This document shows positions 7,598 through 16,478 of a stretch of DNA of 64,000 bases, piece after piece (the first letter of the stretch is position 1; every line of letters begins with the position of its first letter). The position numbers and the translations under genes were made by a program. Where the stretch lies: positions 62,001-126,000 of the forward strand of contig CAYRHN010000005.1 of assembly GCA_964424115.1 (NCBI GenBank). The letters run 5' to 3'. The notes beneath the pieces were generated by a model that was not told where the DNA came from, made no database searches, and worked only from the letters and a program-made list of their open reading frames with translations. Source of the stretch: CAYRHN01 sp964424115 (GTDB taxonomy: Bacteria > Chloroflexota > Anaerolineae > Anaerolineales > Anaerolineaceae).

Positions 7598-8249
7598 GAC
7601 GACCTTTCTCCTTCCAGGAGCGTAATACCGCTTCCACATAGCGCCAGCTGCGGGCATTCTTATGTACTGCCAGGCGAATGGCGTCTTCGATCCAGGCGGA
7701 GGAATAGGTATTCTCCGCATCGGCCAGGGTCTCGGCCATCAGGGGTGTCAGCGGGCCGATATTCTCTTCATACAGGCGATAAATATTGGGGCGCTCAGGC
7801 GAGAGACTGACCGGCAGACGTTCAGCCAAGTCAGAAAGCAGCTCGCCGCTCTTCAGTGCTTTAAGCGCAGCACGCCCGCGGGGAGAGTTAAGGAAATAAA
7901 CCGTCTCCTGGCGGCTTCCGATCTGCGCCTGGGCTGAAAGCAGCGCCCCACGGTGCAGAGCGCGCTGGAGCGAGCGCTGGAGGATCTGAGCAGCTTTGTC
8001 TGGCTCTACGGCAAGAGCAGAGAGGAGCGCTTTATCGGCGAGCAAATCAGAAGTGCGCACAAAACGCAAGCTACCTTCCTGCTGCCCCAGATTCCAGAGG
8101 AAATACAGACACACCTTCAGCTCACCCAGATCATCGATCTGCGGAAGCAATTCGGTGAAGAATTGGGCAGGCAGCGGGGTGGGGCGGCCTTTACCATTGG
8201 CAAATCCGCCAAAGGGGGCATCAGAAACAGGCGCAGAAGATTTCTTCAT
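7518..8249 (-). CDS. DnaD-domain replication protein
   Basis: A 243-residue protein. An N-terminal winged-helix-like region (~25-125) is followed by a DnaD/DnaB_2-type C-terminal domain (~150-215) with the diagnostic pattern IYRLYEENIGPL and a final RSWRYVEAVLRSWKEKG (the NWxYIxxILxxW signature of the family). DnaD proteins remodel DNA and recruit the helicase loader during initiation or restart. Its ATG overlaps the dnaB stop by four bases (ATGA), and its 3' end overlaps the loader gene by 80 bases, so translation of all three is probably coupled. Confidence 0.8.
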   Translation of the reverse strand: MKKSSAPVSDAPFGGFANGKGRPTPLPAQFFTELLPQIDDLGELKVCLYFLWNLGQQEGSLRFVRTSDLLADKALLSALAVEPDKAAQILQRSLQRALHRGALLSAQAQIGSRQETVYFLNSPRGRAALKALKSGELLSDLAERLPVSLSPERPNIYRLYEENIGPLTPLMAETLADAENTYSSAWIEDAIRLAVHKNARSWRYVEAVLRSWKEKGRHGTNRQNAEKDSRQYLEGELADYLDH

Positions 8250-9607
8250 TCTTGTCTCGCAGCGTTCTCAAAGCGGGCCAGATTGTTGCGGAAGATCAGC
8301 TCAATGCCAGGGTGGGTGGGACCGTTGCGGTGTTTTGCCACGATGATCTCCGCCAGGTTGGCGCGCGGACTATCCTTTTCCAAAGCATCCGGGCGGTGAA
8401 TGAACATAACGATATCGGCATCCTGCTCCAGGCTACCGGATTCACGCAGGTCGGAAAGCACCGGCCGCTTGTCGGCGCGCTGTTCCACAGCACGGGAAAG
8501 CTGGGCTGCCGCCAACACCGGCACATTTAACTCACGCGCCAGCACCTTGAGATTGCGGGAGATGTACGAAACTTCCTGCACGCGATTATCGTTGCGCGTG
8601 TCGCCGCTCATCAACTGCAAATAATCGACCATGATCAGGTCAAGATTGTATTCCATGTGCAGGCGGCGGCATTTTGTGCGCAAGGCAAGCGGCGTGATGG
8701 CCGGTGTATCGTCCAGGAAGATGACCGTATCAGAGAGCACCTCAATGGCATGGGTAAAGAGCGGCCATTCGTCTTCGGTGAGCTTGCCGGTGCGCATGCG
8801 CTGGGTATCGATGCCGGTTTCTTGCGCCAGCAGGCGCTGGACAAGCTGTTCGTTGGACATTTCCAACGAGAACATCGCGACATGCTTTTTATGCTTTTGG
8901 GCGGCGTTCTTGGCGATGGAGAGCATAAAGCCGGTCTTGCCCATGCCAGGACGACCGGCAACGATCAGCAAATCGGACTTTTGTAAACCGCCGAGCAATT
9001 TATCCAGGTCGATCAATCCGGTGGGCACGCCATAGATCTCATCCTCGCGTTGCGAAAGATGGTCAACCCGGTCATAGACCTCGCTGAGCACCTGCTGGAT
9101 GGGCTGCAGATCGTGGCGGATGCGCCGCTCGCTGATGCCGAAGATGGATTTCTCAGCCTCGTCCAAGACGGTATCCACGGTTTGCTGTTGATTGTAGGCC
9201 AATTGAGCCAGGTGGTTGGCGGATTGGAGCATGCGCCGGCGGATGGAATGCTCCTCCACCACCTTGCCATACGCCTCGGCATGCAGAGAGGTGGGAGTCT
9301 GGTTGATGAGCGCCATCAGGTATGCCGGACCGCCAATCTCGGCCAAATGCCCCTGTTGCTCCAAATCCTGGGTGACCATGAGGAAATCTACCGGGGTGCG
9401 CCGCTCATGCAGACGGGTGAAAGTCTCCCAGACCCAACGGTTGCGGACAATATAGAAATCATCCGCCTGTAAGAACTGGGCGACATCATAATAGGTTTCA
9501 GGGTTGATCAAAATAGCGCCCAACACCGCTTCTTCAGCCTGGCGGGAGTGGGGCAGCCCCTGCACCTCGGGAGCCGCAGATTCTTCAATCTCAGGAATAT
9601 CGCTCAA
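8246..9607 (-). CDS. dnaB: Replicative DNA helicase DnaB
   Basis: A 453-residue hexameric helicase that unwinds DNA at the replication fork. The N-terminal primase-interacting domain (~20-125) begins with PHSRQAEEAVLGAIL. The RecA-like C-terminal domain has Walker A at 218-226 (GRPGMGKTG), MVDYLQL as Walker B, and DLRESGSLEQDAD. The length is normal. The best start is a TTG at 9607 preceded by AAGGTGG; a later ATG would remove the N-terminal domain. The dnaD-like gene overlaps its end by four bases. Confidence 0.93.
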   Translation of the reverse strand: MSDIPEIEESAAPEVQGLPHSRQAEEAVLGAILINPETYYDVAQFLQADDFYIVRNRWVWETFTRLHERRTPVDFLMVTQDLEQQGHLAEIGGPAYLMALINQTPTSLHAEAYGKVVEEHSIRRRMLQSANHLAQLAYNQQQTVDTVLDEAEKSIFGISERRIRHDLQPIQQVLSEVYDRVDHLSQREDEIYGVPTGLIDLDKLLGGLQKSDLLIVAGRPGMGKTGFMLSIAKNAAQKHKKHVAMFSLEMSNEQLVQRLLAQETGIDTQRMRTGKLTEDEWPLFTHAIEVLSDTVIFLDDTPAITPLALRTKCRRLHMEYNLDLIMVDYLQLMSGDTRNDNRVQEVSYISRNLKVLARELNVPVLAAAQLSRAVEQRADKRPVLSDLRESGSLEQDADIVMFIHRPDALEKDSPRANLAEIIVAKHRNGPTHPGIELIFRNNLARFENAARQE

Positions 9608-9645
9608 TGTTCCACCTTGTCGATCGGGAATTAAGTCGCCAGGGA

Positions 9646-10275
9646 TCAGGCTTTATCGGGGTCTTCGTCCGGGTTTTCTTCCGGTCCGGGTGTAGGGGGG
9701 AGGTCGTCGTCAATATCCAGGTTCGCAAGGAAATCTTCAAAGATCGACAGGCGGTCCTCGCCGCCCGTGGAGGCAGTATCTGCAGGTGTCTTCTCCCCAG
9801 CGGGGGCTTCGCCTTCAGCGGGCGCGGCTTCTTCTTCCGATTCGACCGGGTTATTCTGGATATCCTGCTCTGGAACGATCGCGGCGGCTTCCATTACTTC
9901 TTCAGCCACAAGGATGGGGGCATGTGCACGCACCGCCAGGGCAATGGCGTCCGAAGGGCGGGAATCAACCGTCACGTTTTCCCCCTGAACTTCCAACACC
10001 AGGTTGGCATAGTAGACATCCTCACGCAACGCTACCACCTCCACCTGTAGCAGGCGGGCATTGAGGGCCGCCAGTACTTTTTTAATCAGGTCATGGGTTT
10101 GCGGCCGGGCCAACTCGATCTCCTGGAGGGCAATGGTGATCGATTCTGCCTCATACGGGCCGATCCAGATCGTTAGATAGCGTTCGGAATGCAAGTCCCG
10201 CAGCACAACAATGCGCTGCTGGTTGGTCAGCGAGACGCGAACGCTATCGATCACACATTCCACCATACGTGACAT
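9646..10275 (-). CDS. Bifunctional nuclease family protein (DUF151)
   Basis: A 209-residue protein. Residues 1-~125 match the DUF151/bifunctional nuclease fold (CVIDSVRVS, LPIWIGxxEA-like YLTIWIGPYEAESI, and VDSRPSDAIALAVR). The remainder is an acidic, Pro/Glu/Ala-rich tail of low complexity. Family members have been reported with DNase/RNase activity; their role in bacteria is uncertain. I chose the ATG at 10275, with AAGGTGG five bases upstream. It is the first gene of the replication run and ends 38 bases before dnaB. Confidence 0.8.
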   Translation of the reverse strand: MSRMVECVIDSVRVSLTNQQRIVVLRDLHSERYLTIWIGPYEAESITIALQEIELARPQTHDLIKKVLAALNARLLQVEVVALREDVYYANLVLEVQGENVTVDSRPSDAIALAVRAHAPILVAEEVMEAAAIVPEQDIQNNPVESEEEAAPAEGEAPAGEKTPADTASTGGEDRLSIFEDFLANLDIDDDLPPTPGPEENPDEDPDKA

Positions 10276-10347
10276 AAAAACCACCTTGGATACCCCATCA
10301 GAACCGACGGGGATGATCTTTGATATTCGGGCTGTAATGCCACTTTG

Positions 10348-10356
10348 ATTCTAACA
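10348..10356 (-). promoter_or_regulatory. Extended -10 promoter of the DUF151-dnaB-dnaD-dnaC operon
   Basis: On the minus strand, TGT followed by TAGAAT gives an extended -10 box. It would place the start of transcription about 65 bases before the DUF151 start codon. No clear -35 is visible, as is common for this class. Confidence 0.5.
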
Positions 10357-10420
10357 CGGCGCGGGGCGAGATGCAACCAAACACGGCAGGCTGTTTTTGC
10401 ACGCAGGAAGGTCCCGCGCA

Positions 10421-10453
10421 AAAAGACCCCCCTCACCCAGAAGATGAGGGGGG
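10421..10453 (-). terminator. Terminator of the ABC transporter operon
   Basis: A 9-bp stem (TGAGGGGGG type, 10445-10453 with 10427-10435) with a 9-base loop is followed on the minus strand by GTCTTTTT. It lies about 90 bases after the livM stop and marks the end of the long minus-strand island. Confidence 0.8.
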
Positions 10454-10543
10454 CGGGAAGGGTTCACTACGCCCGACCCAAAACCTGCTGAGCCTACCTG
10501 TTCCTGCATGGAAGGCAGGTCCCCAGGGCGGCTTCACCGAAAA

Positions 10544-11671
10544 TCAGGGTTTGCGCTTGACCCTGAGTTTCTCCGTCCAACGTCTCCAGGCTGCTTTCAA
10601 GCCGGGGCTTTTCACACGCCAGGTGCCAATGATTCCATAAGGGAGGAATATGACCCACACGATGAAAACCACACCAAAGACCAGCGGCCAGCGTGGGCCG
10701 AACCACTGGAAGAAGAATGTCTCAAAGGTTTTATAGATCCCAGCTCCGAGAATCGGACCAATTAACGTTCCCATTCCACCGAGGATAACCATGATCAGTG
10801 CTTCAATCGTGGTGACCGCACTGGTCATGCGGGGATTGGCGCTGGTGTTCCAGACCGTCAACATGGCGCCAGCCAGTCCGGCTGCCACAGCCGCCACAAC
10901 GAAGGCAATGGTGCGATACACGGCCGGGTTGTAACCGATCGCGCGCACACGACTTTCGTTTTCCCGGAGTGCCACCAGCACCCGCCCGGTAGGCGAATGG
11001 GTGATGCGCCGCAGAACCAAATAGCTGACCACAAAGAAAATCAAAGCAATATAGTAAAAGGTGAGGCGGTTTTGGAAGGGATTGATCCAATCCGGCACCG
11101 GGACGCCTTGAAGACCCTCATCAGCCCCGGTTACGCTCATGAAATCTGAAGCCTTGGAGAGAATGTAAATTGCCTCAGCCATTGCCAGAGTGACCATAGC
11201 AAAATAAGCGCCCTTGAGACGCACCGAGACCAGGCTGAAGAGCAGCCCCAACAACGCACTCACTACAATCACCAGTAAAACAGCCAAAACCAACGAGAGA
11301 GTTTCGCTACAATCTGTCAAGCCAATCATCACAGACCCGGCCGGGAGAAGTTGGGGACCGATATGCTTCATGAAAATCCCCATTGCATATCCACCCACGC
11401 CAAAGAATGCGGCATGACCGAAGGAGAGAATGCCAGTATAGCCAAAGAGCAGGTCATAGCTCATAGCAAATACAGCGTAAATAAAGAATGGCACCAACTG
11501 CCCCTGCCAGTAACGGGCTTCACCATCATCTACAGGGATTCCAGAGAGTAAACTGAAGAGAAAGGGGAAAAGGATCAAAACGCCGAAGAAGGCCAGCCCC
11601 AGCCAATTCTTCTTCAATCCCAACCAAGAGATGCGCTGTGGTTGTTGCGTTTGCACAGGTTCAGAGCTCAT
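10544..11671 (-). CDS. livM: Branched-chain-amino-acid-type ABC permease LivM
   Basis: A 375-residue membrane permease with about nine or ten hydrophobic segments. Family signatures are visible: YDLLFGYTGILSFGHAAFFGVGGY near the N-terminus (given here in part), ALRENESRVRAIGYN for contact with the ATPase, and VILGGMGTLIGPILGA. It forms the import channel with LivH and is powered by LivG/LivF. It starts three bases after livH ends, so the two are translationally linked. Substrates of such systems include branched-chain amino acids, amides, urea and aromatic or short acids; the sequence alone does not decide. Confidence 0.88.
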   Translation of the reverse strand: MSSEPVQTQQPQRISWLGLKKNWLGLAFFGVLILFPFLFSLLSGIPVDDGEARYWQGQLVPFFIYAVFAMSYDLLFGYTGILSFGHAAFFGVGGYAMGIFMKHIGPQLLPAGSVMIGLTDCSETLSLVLAVLLVIVVSALLGLLFSLVSVRLKGAYFAMVTLAMAEAIYILSKASDFMSVTGADEGLQGVPVPDWINPFQNRLTFYYIALIFFVVSYLVLRRITHSPTGRVLVALRENESRVRAIGYNPAVYRTIAFVVAAVAAGLAGAMLTVWNTSANPRMTSAVTTIEALIMVILGGMGTLIGPILGAGIYKTFETFFFQWFGPRWPLVFGVVFIVWVIFLPYGIIGTWRVKSPGLKAAWRRWTEKLRVKRKP

Positions 11672-11674
11672 CGC

Positions 11675-13168
11675 TTACTCCTTCTTCCCGAACAATCCGG
11701 AAGGGCTGACCAAGAGAACAATGGCCATAATGATGACCGTGGATGCCTCAGCGATAGCCGGAGAAAGATGCCAGCTTAGCGCCAGATAATCTCCAAAAGC
11801 ACGCGCCAGACCCAGCAACAGGGCGCCAACGGCTGCGCCGGGGATACTACCCATTCCTCCCAGGACAACCGTAATAAAAGCTGTTAACTGGTAGGCGCTT
11901 CCCATGGTAGGATAGATCTGTACGAATGGCGCCGATCCAATCCCTCCTAGAGCTGCCAACGACACGCCCAGTAGAAAGACCGTGGTGAAAACCTTTCGCA
12001 CATTGATGCCCAGTGCTTCCACCATGGAGCGGTCTTGAACGCCAGCACGGATGATAATCCCCAAACGGGTATATTTCATAATCCCCATCAGGGCAAGGAA
12101 CATCACCACCCCCAGAAAGACAATAAACAGGCGGTAAGTGGAAAAACTGACCCCGAACACATTCAAGAGGCGGTTACCCCCGCTAAACCAGGCAAAAATA
12201 TCAGGGGCTGTTCCCGCGCCGTCGAACAAAGGCGGACGATCCATCTTATAGGCCAGGGGGGTCCAAAGCACCTGAACCAATTCCAAAAAAACGTAGCTAA
12301 GCCCCAGAGTCATGATCACCTGGAAATACGGCCGGGCATAGAGAGGGCGGATGAGAGTGACCTCCACCGCCGCGCCGAGGCCTGCTCCACTGGCAACCCC
12401 CACCAGCAAAGCCAGGAAAAAGCGCAGGTTTTTGTCCAGTTGGAGGACCGTGACCGGCAATGTCTCCCGGGTAAGGGCGAGCACCACAGCGAACAAGACC
12501 AACACCCCCATCAGCAACCAACCGCGACGCACCTCGCTTGCCTGCGCCACCTGGGTATCATCTCCCGGGCGAGTGATCGCCAGAGCAATCAGGCCACCTG
12601 CAAGGAAGAGAATCAGAGGACGGACCCAGAAACTCAGCAGGGGTTCCTGCGCGGATATTTCCGCCAATGGGTTAGTTACCGCCATGGTTGAGGTCATCTC
12701 GGTGGCGGCCATGCCCACGAAATCCACCCCAGAGACCGCCAGAACCAGCAAAGCTGCACCAGCCAAGTAGAGGCCTGTCCGCAGCGCGCGCTGCCATCCA
12801 TCCGGGATCTTCAAATGCATCGACCATGGGCGGAGGGGTTCTGCCAACATCAAGCCAGCCAGGAAAGCTACCACCAACGGCAGCAAGCCAAAGATGAAGG
12901 TCGGATTGGCATAGAACTGCCAGCCCATATAAGCGCCAATCATGAACATCGTTCCGTGGGCAAAATTCAGGATATCCATCAGACCAAAGATTAAAGTTAA
13001 CCCAGCCGCGACCATGAAGAACAGTGCGGCCTGCGTTAATCCAGAGAGCGTGGTACGAACAAAAGTATCCTGTCCCAAGCCCACCAAACCCAAAACGACA
13101 AAAGCGATTGTGAGCACACCCAATACTACCCAGGTCTTATTTTCAAGCCAGATTGTTTTCAGGTTCAT
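11675..13168 (-). CDS. livH: LivH-type ABC permease with a large internal insertion
   Basis: A 497-residue permease, far longer than the usual ~290-300. The N-terminal family segment (LTLIFGLMDILNFAHG, 57-72) and the later part from about 261 (GAGLGAAVEVTLIRPLYARP, then VVLGGMGSIPGAAVGALLLG) are normal. Between them, about residues 108-248 are extra, containing roughly three additional hydrophobic segments and charged loops. The reading frame is intact throughout, so this looks like a genuine insertion. Its end overlaps livF by four bases and livM follows at once. It should pair with LivM to form the channel. Confidence 0.85.
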   Translation of the reverse strand: MNLKTIWLENKTWVVLGVLTIAFVVLGLVGLGQDTFVRTTLSGLTQAALFFMVAAGLTLIFGLMDILNFAHGTMFMIGAYMGWQFYANPTFIFGLLPLVVAFLAGLMLAEPLRPWSMHLKIPDGWQRALRTGLYLAGAALLVLAVSGVDFVGMAATEMTSTMAVTNPLAEISAQEPLLSFWVRPLILFLAGGLIALAITRPGDDTQVAQASEVRRGWLLMGVLVLFAVVLALTRETLPVTVLQLDKNLRFFLALLVGVASGAGLGAAVEVTLIRPLYARPYFQVIMTLGLSYVFLELVQVLWTPLAYKMDRPPLFDGAGTAPDIFAWFSGGNRLLNVFGVSFSTYRLFIVFLGVVMFLALMGIMKYTRLGIIIRAGVQDRSMVEALGINVRKVFTTVFLLGVSLAALGGIGSAPFVQIYPTMGSAYQLTAFITVVLGGMGSIPGAAVGALLLGLARAFGDYLALSWHLSPAIAEASTVIIMAIVLLVSPSGLFGKKE

Positions 13169-13899
13169 CGCTTGGCTCCTATTACAGCAGTCCCCAAGTA
13201 GCGGTGAATAAGCTCCTGGTCTTGCACCAGTTCCGCCATTGGCCCTTCATGAACGGTCTTGCCATCATCCAATATATAACAATACTCACCCAGCTGGCTG
13301 GCCATAAGGAAGTTCTGATCTACCAGCAGAACGGTGGATTTCGAACTGAGGTTATGAATAGCGGCCATGATCTGTTCGATCAAGACCGGCGCCAGACCCT
13401 CGCTGGGTTCATCGATCAACAGCAACTTATTATCCGCAACCAGGGCGCGGGCAATGGCAAGCATTTGCTGCTGCCCGCCGGAAAGCTGATTGCCGGAGAG
13501 CTTATATAGGCGCTTGAGATCTGGAAACAGGTCAAAGATCATCTCGCTTTTCCGATCTAGATCGCCCTTCTTGCGTTCAGCAATCTTGAGGTTTTCCACC
13601 ACGCTCAAGTTGCGGAAAATGGCGCGGTATTCCGGCACGTAGCCAATGCCCATGGATGCAATATCGTAAGCGCGTTTTCCCTGAATCTCTTGCCCATCGA
13701 AGATCACCTTTCCTGTACGGGGTGAGGTGAGTCCGAGGATCGATTTCAAAGTGGTGGTTTTACCTGCTCCGTTGCGTCCCATCAAAACGGTGATTCCCCC
13801 GCGACGCACGCGCAAAGAAATATCCTCAAGAATATGAAATTGCCCGATGAAGGTGTGAATATGATCCACTTCGAGAATGTATGCGGAGTTTTCTGCCAT
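13165..13899 (-). CDS. livF: LivF-type ABC ATPase
   Basis: A 244-residue ATP-binding subunit of the importer. Walker A is GRNGAGKTT, the ABC signature LSGGQQQ and Walker B LLLIDEPSEG, all in normal order. The YIGYVPE-like segment (GIGYVPEYRAIFRNLSV) is typical of LivF. Its ATG overlaps the livG stop by one base (TAATG), with a GGAGGAATA ribosome site inside livG, and its own end overlaps livH by four bases, so the ATPases and permeases form one operon. Confidence 0.9.
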   Translation of the reverse strand: MAENSAYILEVDHIHTFIGQFHILEDISLRVRRGGITVLMGRNGAGKTTTLKSILGLTSPRTGKVIFDGQEIQGKRAYDIASMGIGYVPEYRAIFRNLSVVENLKIAERKKGDLDRKSEMIFDLFPDLKRLYKLSGNQLSGGQQQMLAIARALVADNKLLLIDEPSEGLAPVLIEQIMAAIHNLSSKSTVLLVDQNFLMASQLGEYCYILDDGKTVHEGPMAELVQDQELIHRYLGTAVIGAKR

Positions 13900-14720
13900 T
13901 ATTCCTCCTCAACCGCTTTCTCAGGTTTGGGTTCATCGGATTTCAATTCGTGAAAATCGCCATACAACGCGCCCAGATACGCCTGCTGCACATGTTTATT
14001 GGTGGCAATTTCATGCGGTATCCCTTCCGCAAGAACCTGGCCCTGGTGCATCACGGTAATTCGGTCGGAAATATTCATCACCATATCCATGCGGTGCTCC
14101 ACCAACACCACAGTCTTGTCGCCATCTGCCATTATGCCTTTGATAATATCAATCAACTGCGGAACCTGCTCGGAGGACATACCCGCGGTGGGTTCATCCA
14201 GGAGGAGCAGTTCGGGATCTCCCGCCAACATAATGCCTAATTCCAACTTGCGTTTATCGCCATGCGGCAGCATACTGGCATACATCTGCTCCCGCTGCGC
14301 CAGGCCCACCTTTTGCAGCACTGCGCGCGCCTTTTCTCCGTAATGCAGGAAACTATCTGCACGGTTGAAGATCTTAAAATTGTCTTTGCCAGTCGATTGG
14401 CATGCCAGACGCACATTTTCCAAAACGGTTAGATTTGAAAAGATATTGGTGATCTGGAACGAACGCCCAATTCCCAAATGGGCAATGCGGTGGGGAGGGT
14501 AATGGGTGATGTCGTGACCTTTAAAGAACACCTTGCCGCTGGTGGGTTTTAGCACCCCGCTGAGCAGGTTGAACAAGGTTGTCTTCCCCGCGCCATTTGG
14601 ACCGATGATCGAATGCAACGTGCCGGCGTGGACTTGAATACTGACGCCATCGACGGCCAGCAAGCCGCCAAATTGTTTGCGCAAATCTATTGCTTCCAGC
14701 AGGATTGTGGGGTCTGGCAT
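13899..14720 (-). CDS. livG: LivG-type ABC ATPase
   Basis: A 273-residue ATP-binding subunit. It has Walker A (IGPNGAGKTTLFN), the signature region (LPHGDKRKLELGIML, the LivG variant of LSGGQ), Walker B (LLLLDEPTAGM) and the VLVEHRMDMVM switch segment. It starts at 14720 with AAGGTGGAG upstream. The 169-base gap to the substrate-binding-protein gene holds two inverted repeats that may set different amounts of binding protein and ATPase. The C-terminal 15 residues are acidic and Lys/Glu-rich. Confidence 0.9.
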   Translation of the reverse strand: MPDPTILLEAIDLRKQFGGLLAVDGVSIQVHAGTLHSIIGPNGAGKTTLFNLLSGVLKPTSGKVFFKGHDITHYPPHRIAHLGIGRSFQITNIFSNLTVLENVRLACQSTGKDNFKIFNRADSFLHYGEKARAVLQKVGLAQREQMYASMLPHGDKRKLELGIMLAGDPELLLLDEPTAGMSSEQVPQLIDIIKGIMADGDKTVVLVEHRMDMVMNISDRITVMHQGQVLAEGIPHEIATNKHVQQAYLGALYGDFHELKSDEPKPEKAVEEE

Positions 14721-14758
14721 GGCTCCACCTTTCGTGAAAGACTTTATGTGGTTGACCG

Positions 14759-14804
14759 CAGGGGTCTCCGCTGCCCGTCATATAGACTGACAGGGAAACC
14801 CCTA
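14759..14804 (-). other. Inverted repeat between binding-protein gene and livG
   Basis: An 11-bp imperfect stem (UAGGGGUUUCC pairing with GGAGACCCCUG in the minus-strand RNA, G-U pairs allowed) without a T-run. It may stabilise the upstream mRNA or lower read-through. Confidence 0.4.
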
Positions 14805-14838
14805 CGGCCTGAATGTTTTCATTTCAGTATACTCAATC

Positions 14839-14870
14839 GGGGATGGAGAGCAAGCGGCCCAACCATCCCC
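14839..14870 (-). other. Second inverted repeat after the binding-protein gene
   Basis: GGGGATGG at 14839-14846 pairs perfectly with CCATCCCC at 14863-14870 around a 16-base loop, 20 bases after the stop of the binding-protein gene. No T-run follows, so it looks like a 3' stabilising hairpin rather than a full terminator. Confidence 0.45.
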
Positions 14871-14889
14871 AATTGTGGATCGATTTTCC

Positions 14890-16284
14890 CTAGGGAGCAG
14901 GGATTACAGGCAGATTACCGCAGCGGGAAGCGTACTCACCGGTGAGGGTGCAGGGGATGCCCAGCTCAGAGGTTCCGCTCGTGTAAATCGGCTCGAACCA
15001 TTTGTATTCAGGAATATTGTCATCGTTCAGGTCAGGATCGAGGTTGACCAACTTTGCCATATACATCGGCTGCTCACAGACATGGTCTTCGGGGCGGATG
15101 TGGTAAGTACCCTTGGGGCCTTCGAAGGTCAAACCTTCCAGGGCGGGGATCATGGCGTCGCCAGTCGCATCGCCGCCGGTCTTTTCCAGCGCCGCTGCAA
15201 GGGCAATAGCAGAAGAGAAGCCGCCCGCAGTGAACAGATCCGGGGGAACGCCGTTGTTGTCGGCCATGTGATGCTCCACCAGCCAGTCATTGACAGGGGT
15301 ATTGGCCAAGGTGTAGTGATAAACGCTCAAACCAACCGTACCGGGAACAGCGCTGGAGAAGACGGCGCCGAAGGAGACATTGTCACCGAAGCCGGTAGCC
15401 ACAGTCATCTGATCCATGGCGCCCATTTCGGACAGTTGATCAAAGAGTTGGACATAACCCACACCAGACCAGACCAGGTACAGGATTTCAGCATCGGAAT
15501 TCATCACATCCTGGATGTAAGGGGTGAAATCAGTGGTATCAAGTGGGGCATAGACTTCCTTAACTACTTCGCCGCCCAGCATGGGCACTTTGTAATTGAT
15601 GGCGGTGCCAGCAAACTTGCCGAAGGCATTGTCGACGCCTAAAAGAGCCACCTTGGTACCAATCTTGTTATCAAGCAGATACTTCATGATAATGAAGGCA
15701 TCGTCGAAGCTGCCACGGGAAGTGCGGAAGACGTAGGGGTTAAAGCCTGCGCCGCTCATACCGGAAGAAGCTGCGGGGTCGATCATCAGGATGGTCTTAT
15801 ATTCCAGGGCAAGGGGCGTGAGGGCCATGGCGCAGGTAGAGGACACAGGTCCCTGCAGGATCTCAACGCCTTCTTTTTCGATCAATTCGCGGGCGATCTG
15901 AACCGATTTTTCGGCATTGCCTTCGTCATCGCGGGTTATGACTTCAACGGGGCGATTGGCAATGATCGGGCGGCCTTCGGCATCGGTCTTGCCGCCGGAA
16001 GCGTAGATCAAGCCCAGGCGGAAACCTTCCACCTGTTGGGCGCCGTAAGAAGCCATGGATCCGGAGAGCATGCTGATCTGGCCGATCTTCAGCACGGGGC
16101 CCAAGGGAACTTCGGTGGGGGCTTCGGTAGCAGTAGGTTCAGCCGGCTTGGGTGTGTTGGTGGCCTTGGGCGGCTCTGGGGTATTGGTCGGAGCCGGGGG
16201 CAGGGTCGCGGTGGGTGTAGCACAGGCGGAAAGCACCATCGAGGCTAACACCACGAGAGCAACGATCTTGTACAGCGATTTCAT
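14890..16284 (-). CDS. ABC transporter substrate-binding lipoprotein (LivJ/LivK type)
   Basis: A 464-residue periplasmic-binding-type protein (Peripla_BP_6 class). A lipoprotein signal ends in LSAC with the lipidated Cys at 21. A Pro/Thr-rich spacer (22-62) follows, typical of Chloroflexota lipoproteins, and then the two-lobe ligand domain begins with LKIGQISMLSGSMASYGAQ. It captures a ligand for the LivGFHM transporter. The ligand is unknown; the adjacent acyl-CoA genes make an organic acid as plausible as an amino acid. GGAGGAG lies just before the start. Confidence 0.88.
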   Translation of the reverse strand: MKSLYKIVALVVLASMVLSACATPTATLPPAPTNTPEPPKATNTPKPAEPTATEAPTEVPLGPVLKIGQISMLSGSMASYGAQQVEGFRLGLIYASGGKTDAEGRPIIANRPVEVITRDDEGNAEKSVQIARELIEKEGVEILQGPVSSTCAMALTPLALEYKTILMIDPAASSGMSGAGFNPYVFRTSRGSFDDAFIIMKYLLDNKIGTKVALLGVDNAFGKFAGTAINYKVPMLGGEVVKEVYAPLDTTDFTPYIQDVMNSDAEILYLVWSGVGYVQLFDQLSEMGAMDQMTVATGFGDNVSFGAVFSSAVPGTVGLSVYHYTLANTPVNDWLVEHHMADNNGVPPDLFTAGGFSSAIALAAALEKTGGDATGDAMIPALEGLTFEGPKGTYHIRPEDHVCEQPMYMAKLVNLDPDLNDDNIPEYKWFEPIYTSGTSELGIPCTLTGEYASRCGNLPVIPAP

Positions 16285-16322
16285 CTTACTCCTCCATAAA
16301 AGATTTTGGTTAGGGTTTGTAG

Positions 16323-16340
16323 AACGGACTTACGTCCGTT
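16323..16340 (-). other. Hairpin in the leader of the binding-protein gene
   Basis: A 7-bp perfect stem (AACGGAC / GTCCGTT) with a 4-base loop lies 40 bases before the binding-protein start. The 194-base leader holds nothing else that I recognise, and there is no convincing promoter. Confidence 0.35.
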
Positions 16341-16478
16341 TTCCACACACGTGGGGCATTTCTGAGAAAACGCAGGAAAATTATTCTTGGGAAACAACCA
16401 CCTCCTTCAAGTCGACCTTCATGGATCATTTCATGTTTAAATGTTCGCAACCAGTGAAACAACCATCCCATGCCACCA

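Noticed and set aside
14875..15642. 255-codon plus-strand frame opposite the binding-lipoprotein gene
   Set aside because: It lies wholly inside a well-supported lipoprotein gene on the other strand, with no ribosome site and no recognisable protein.
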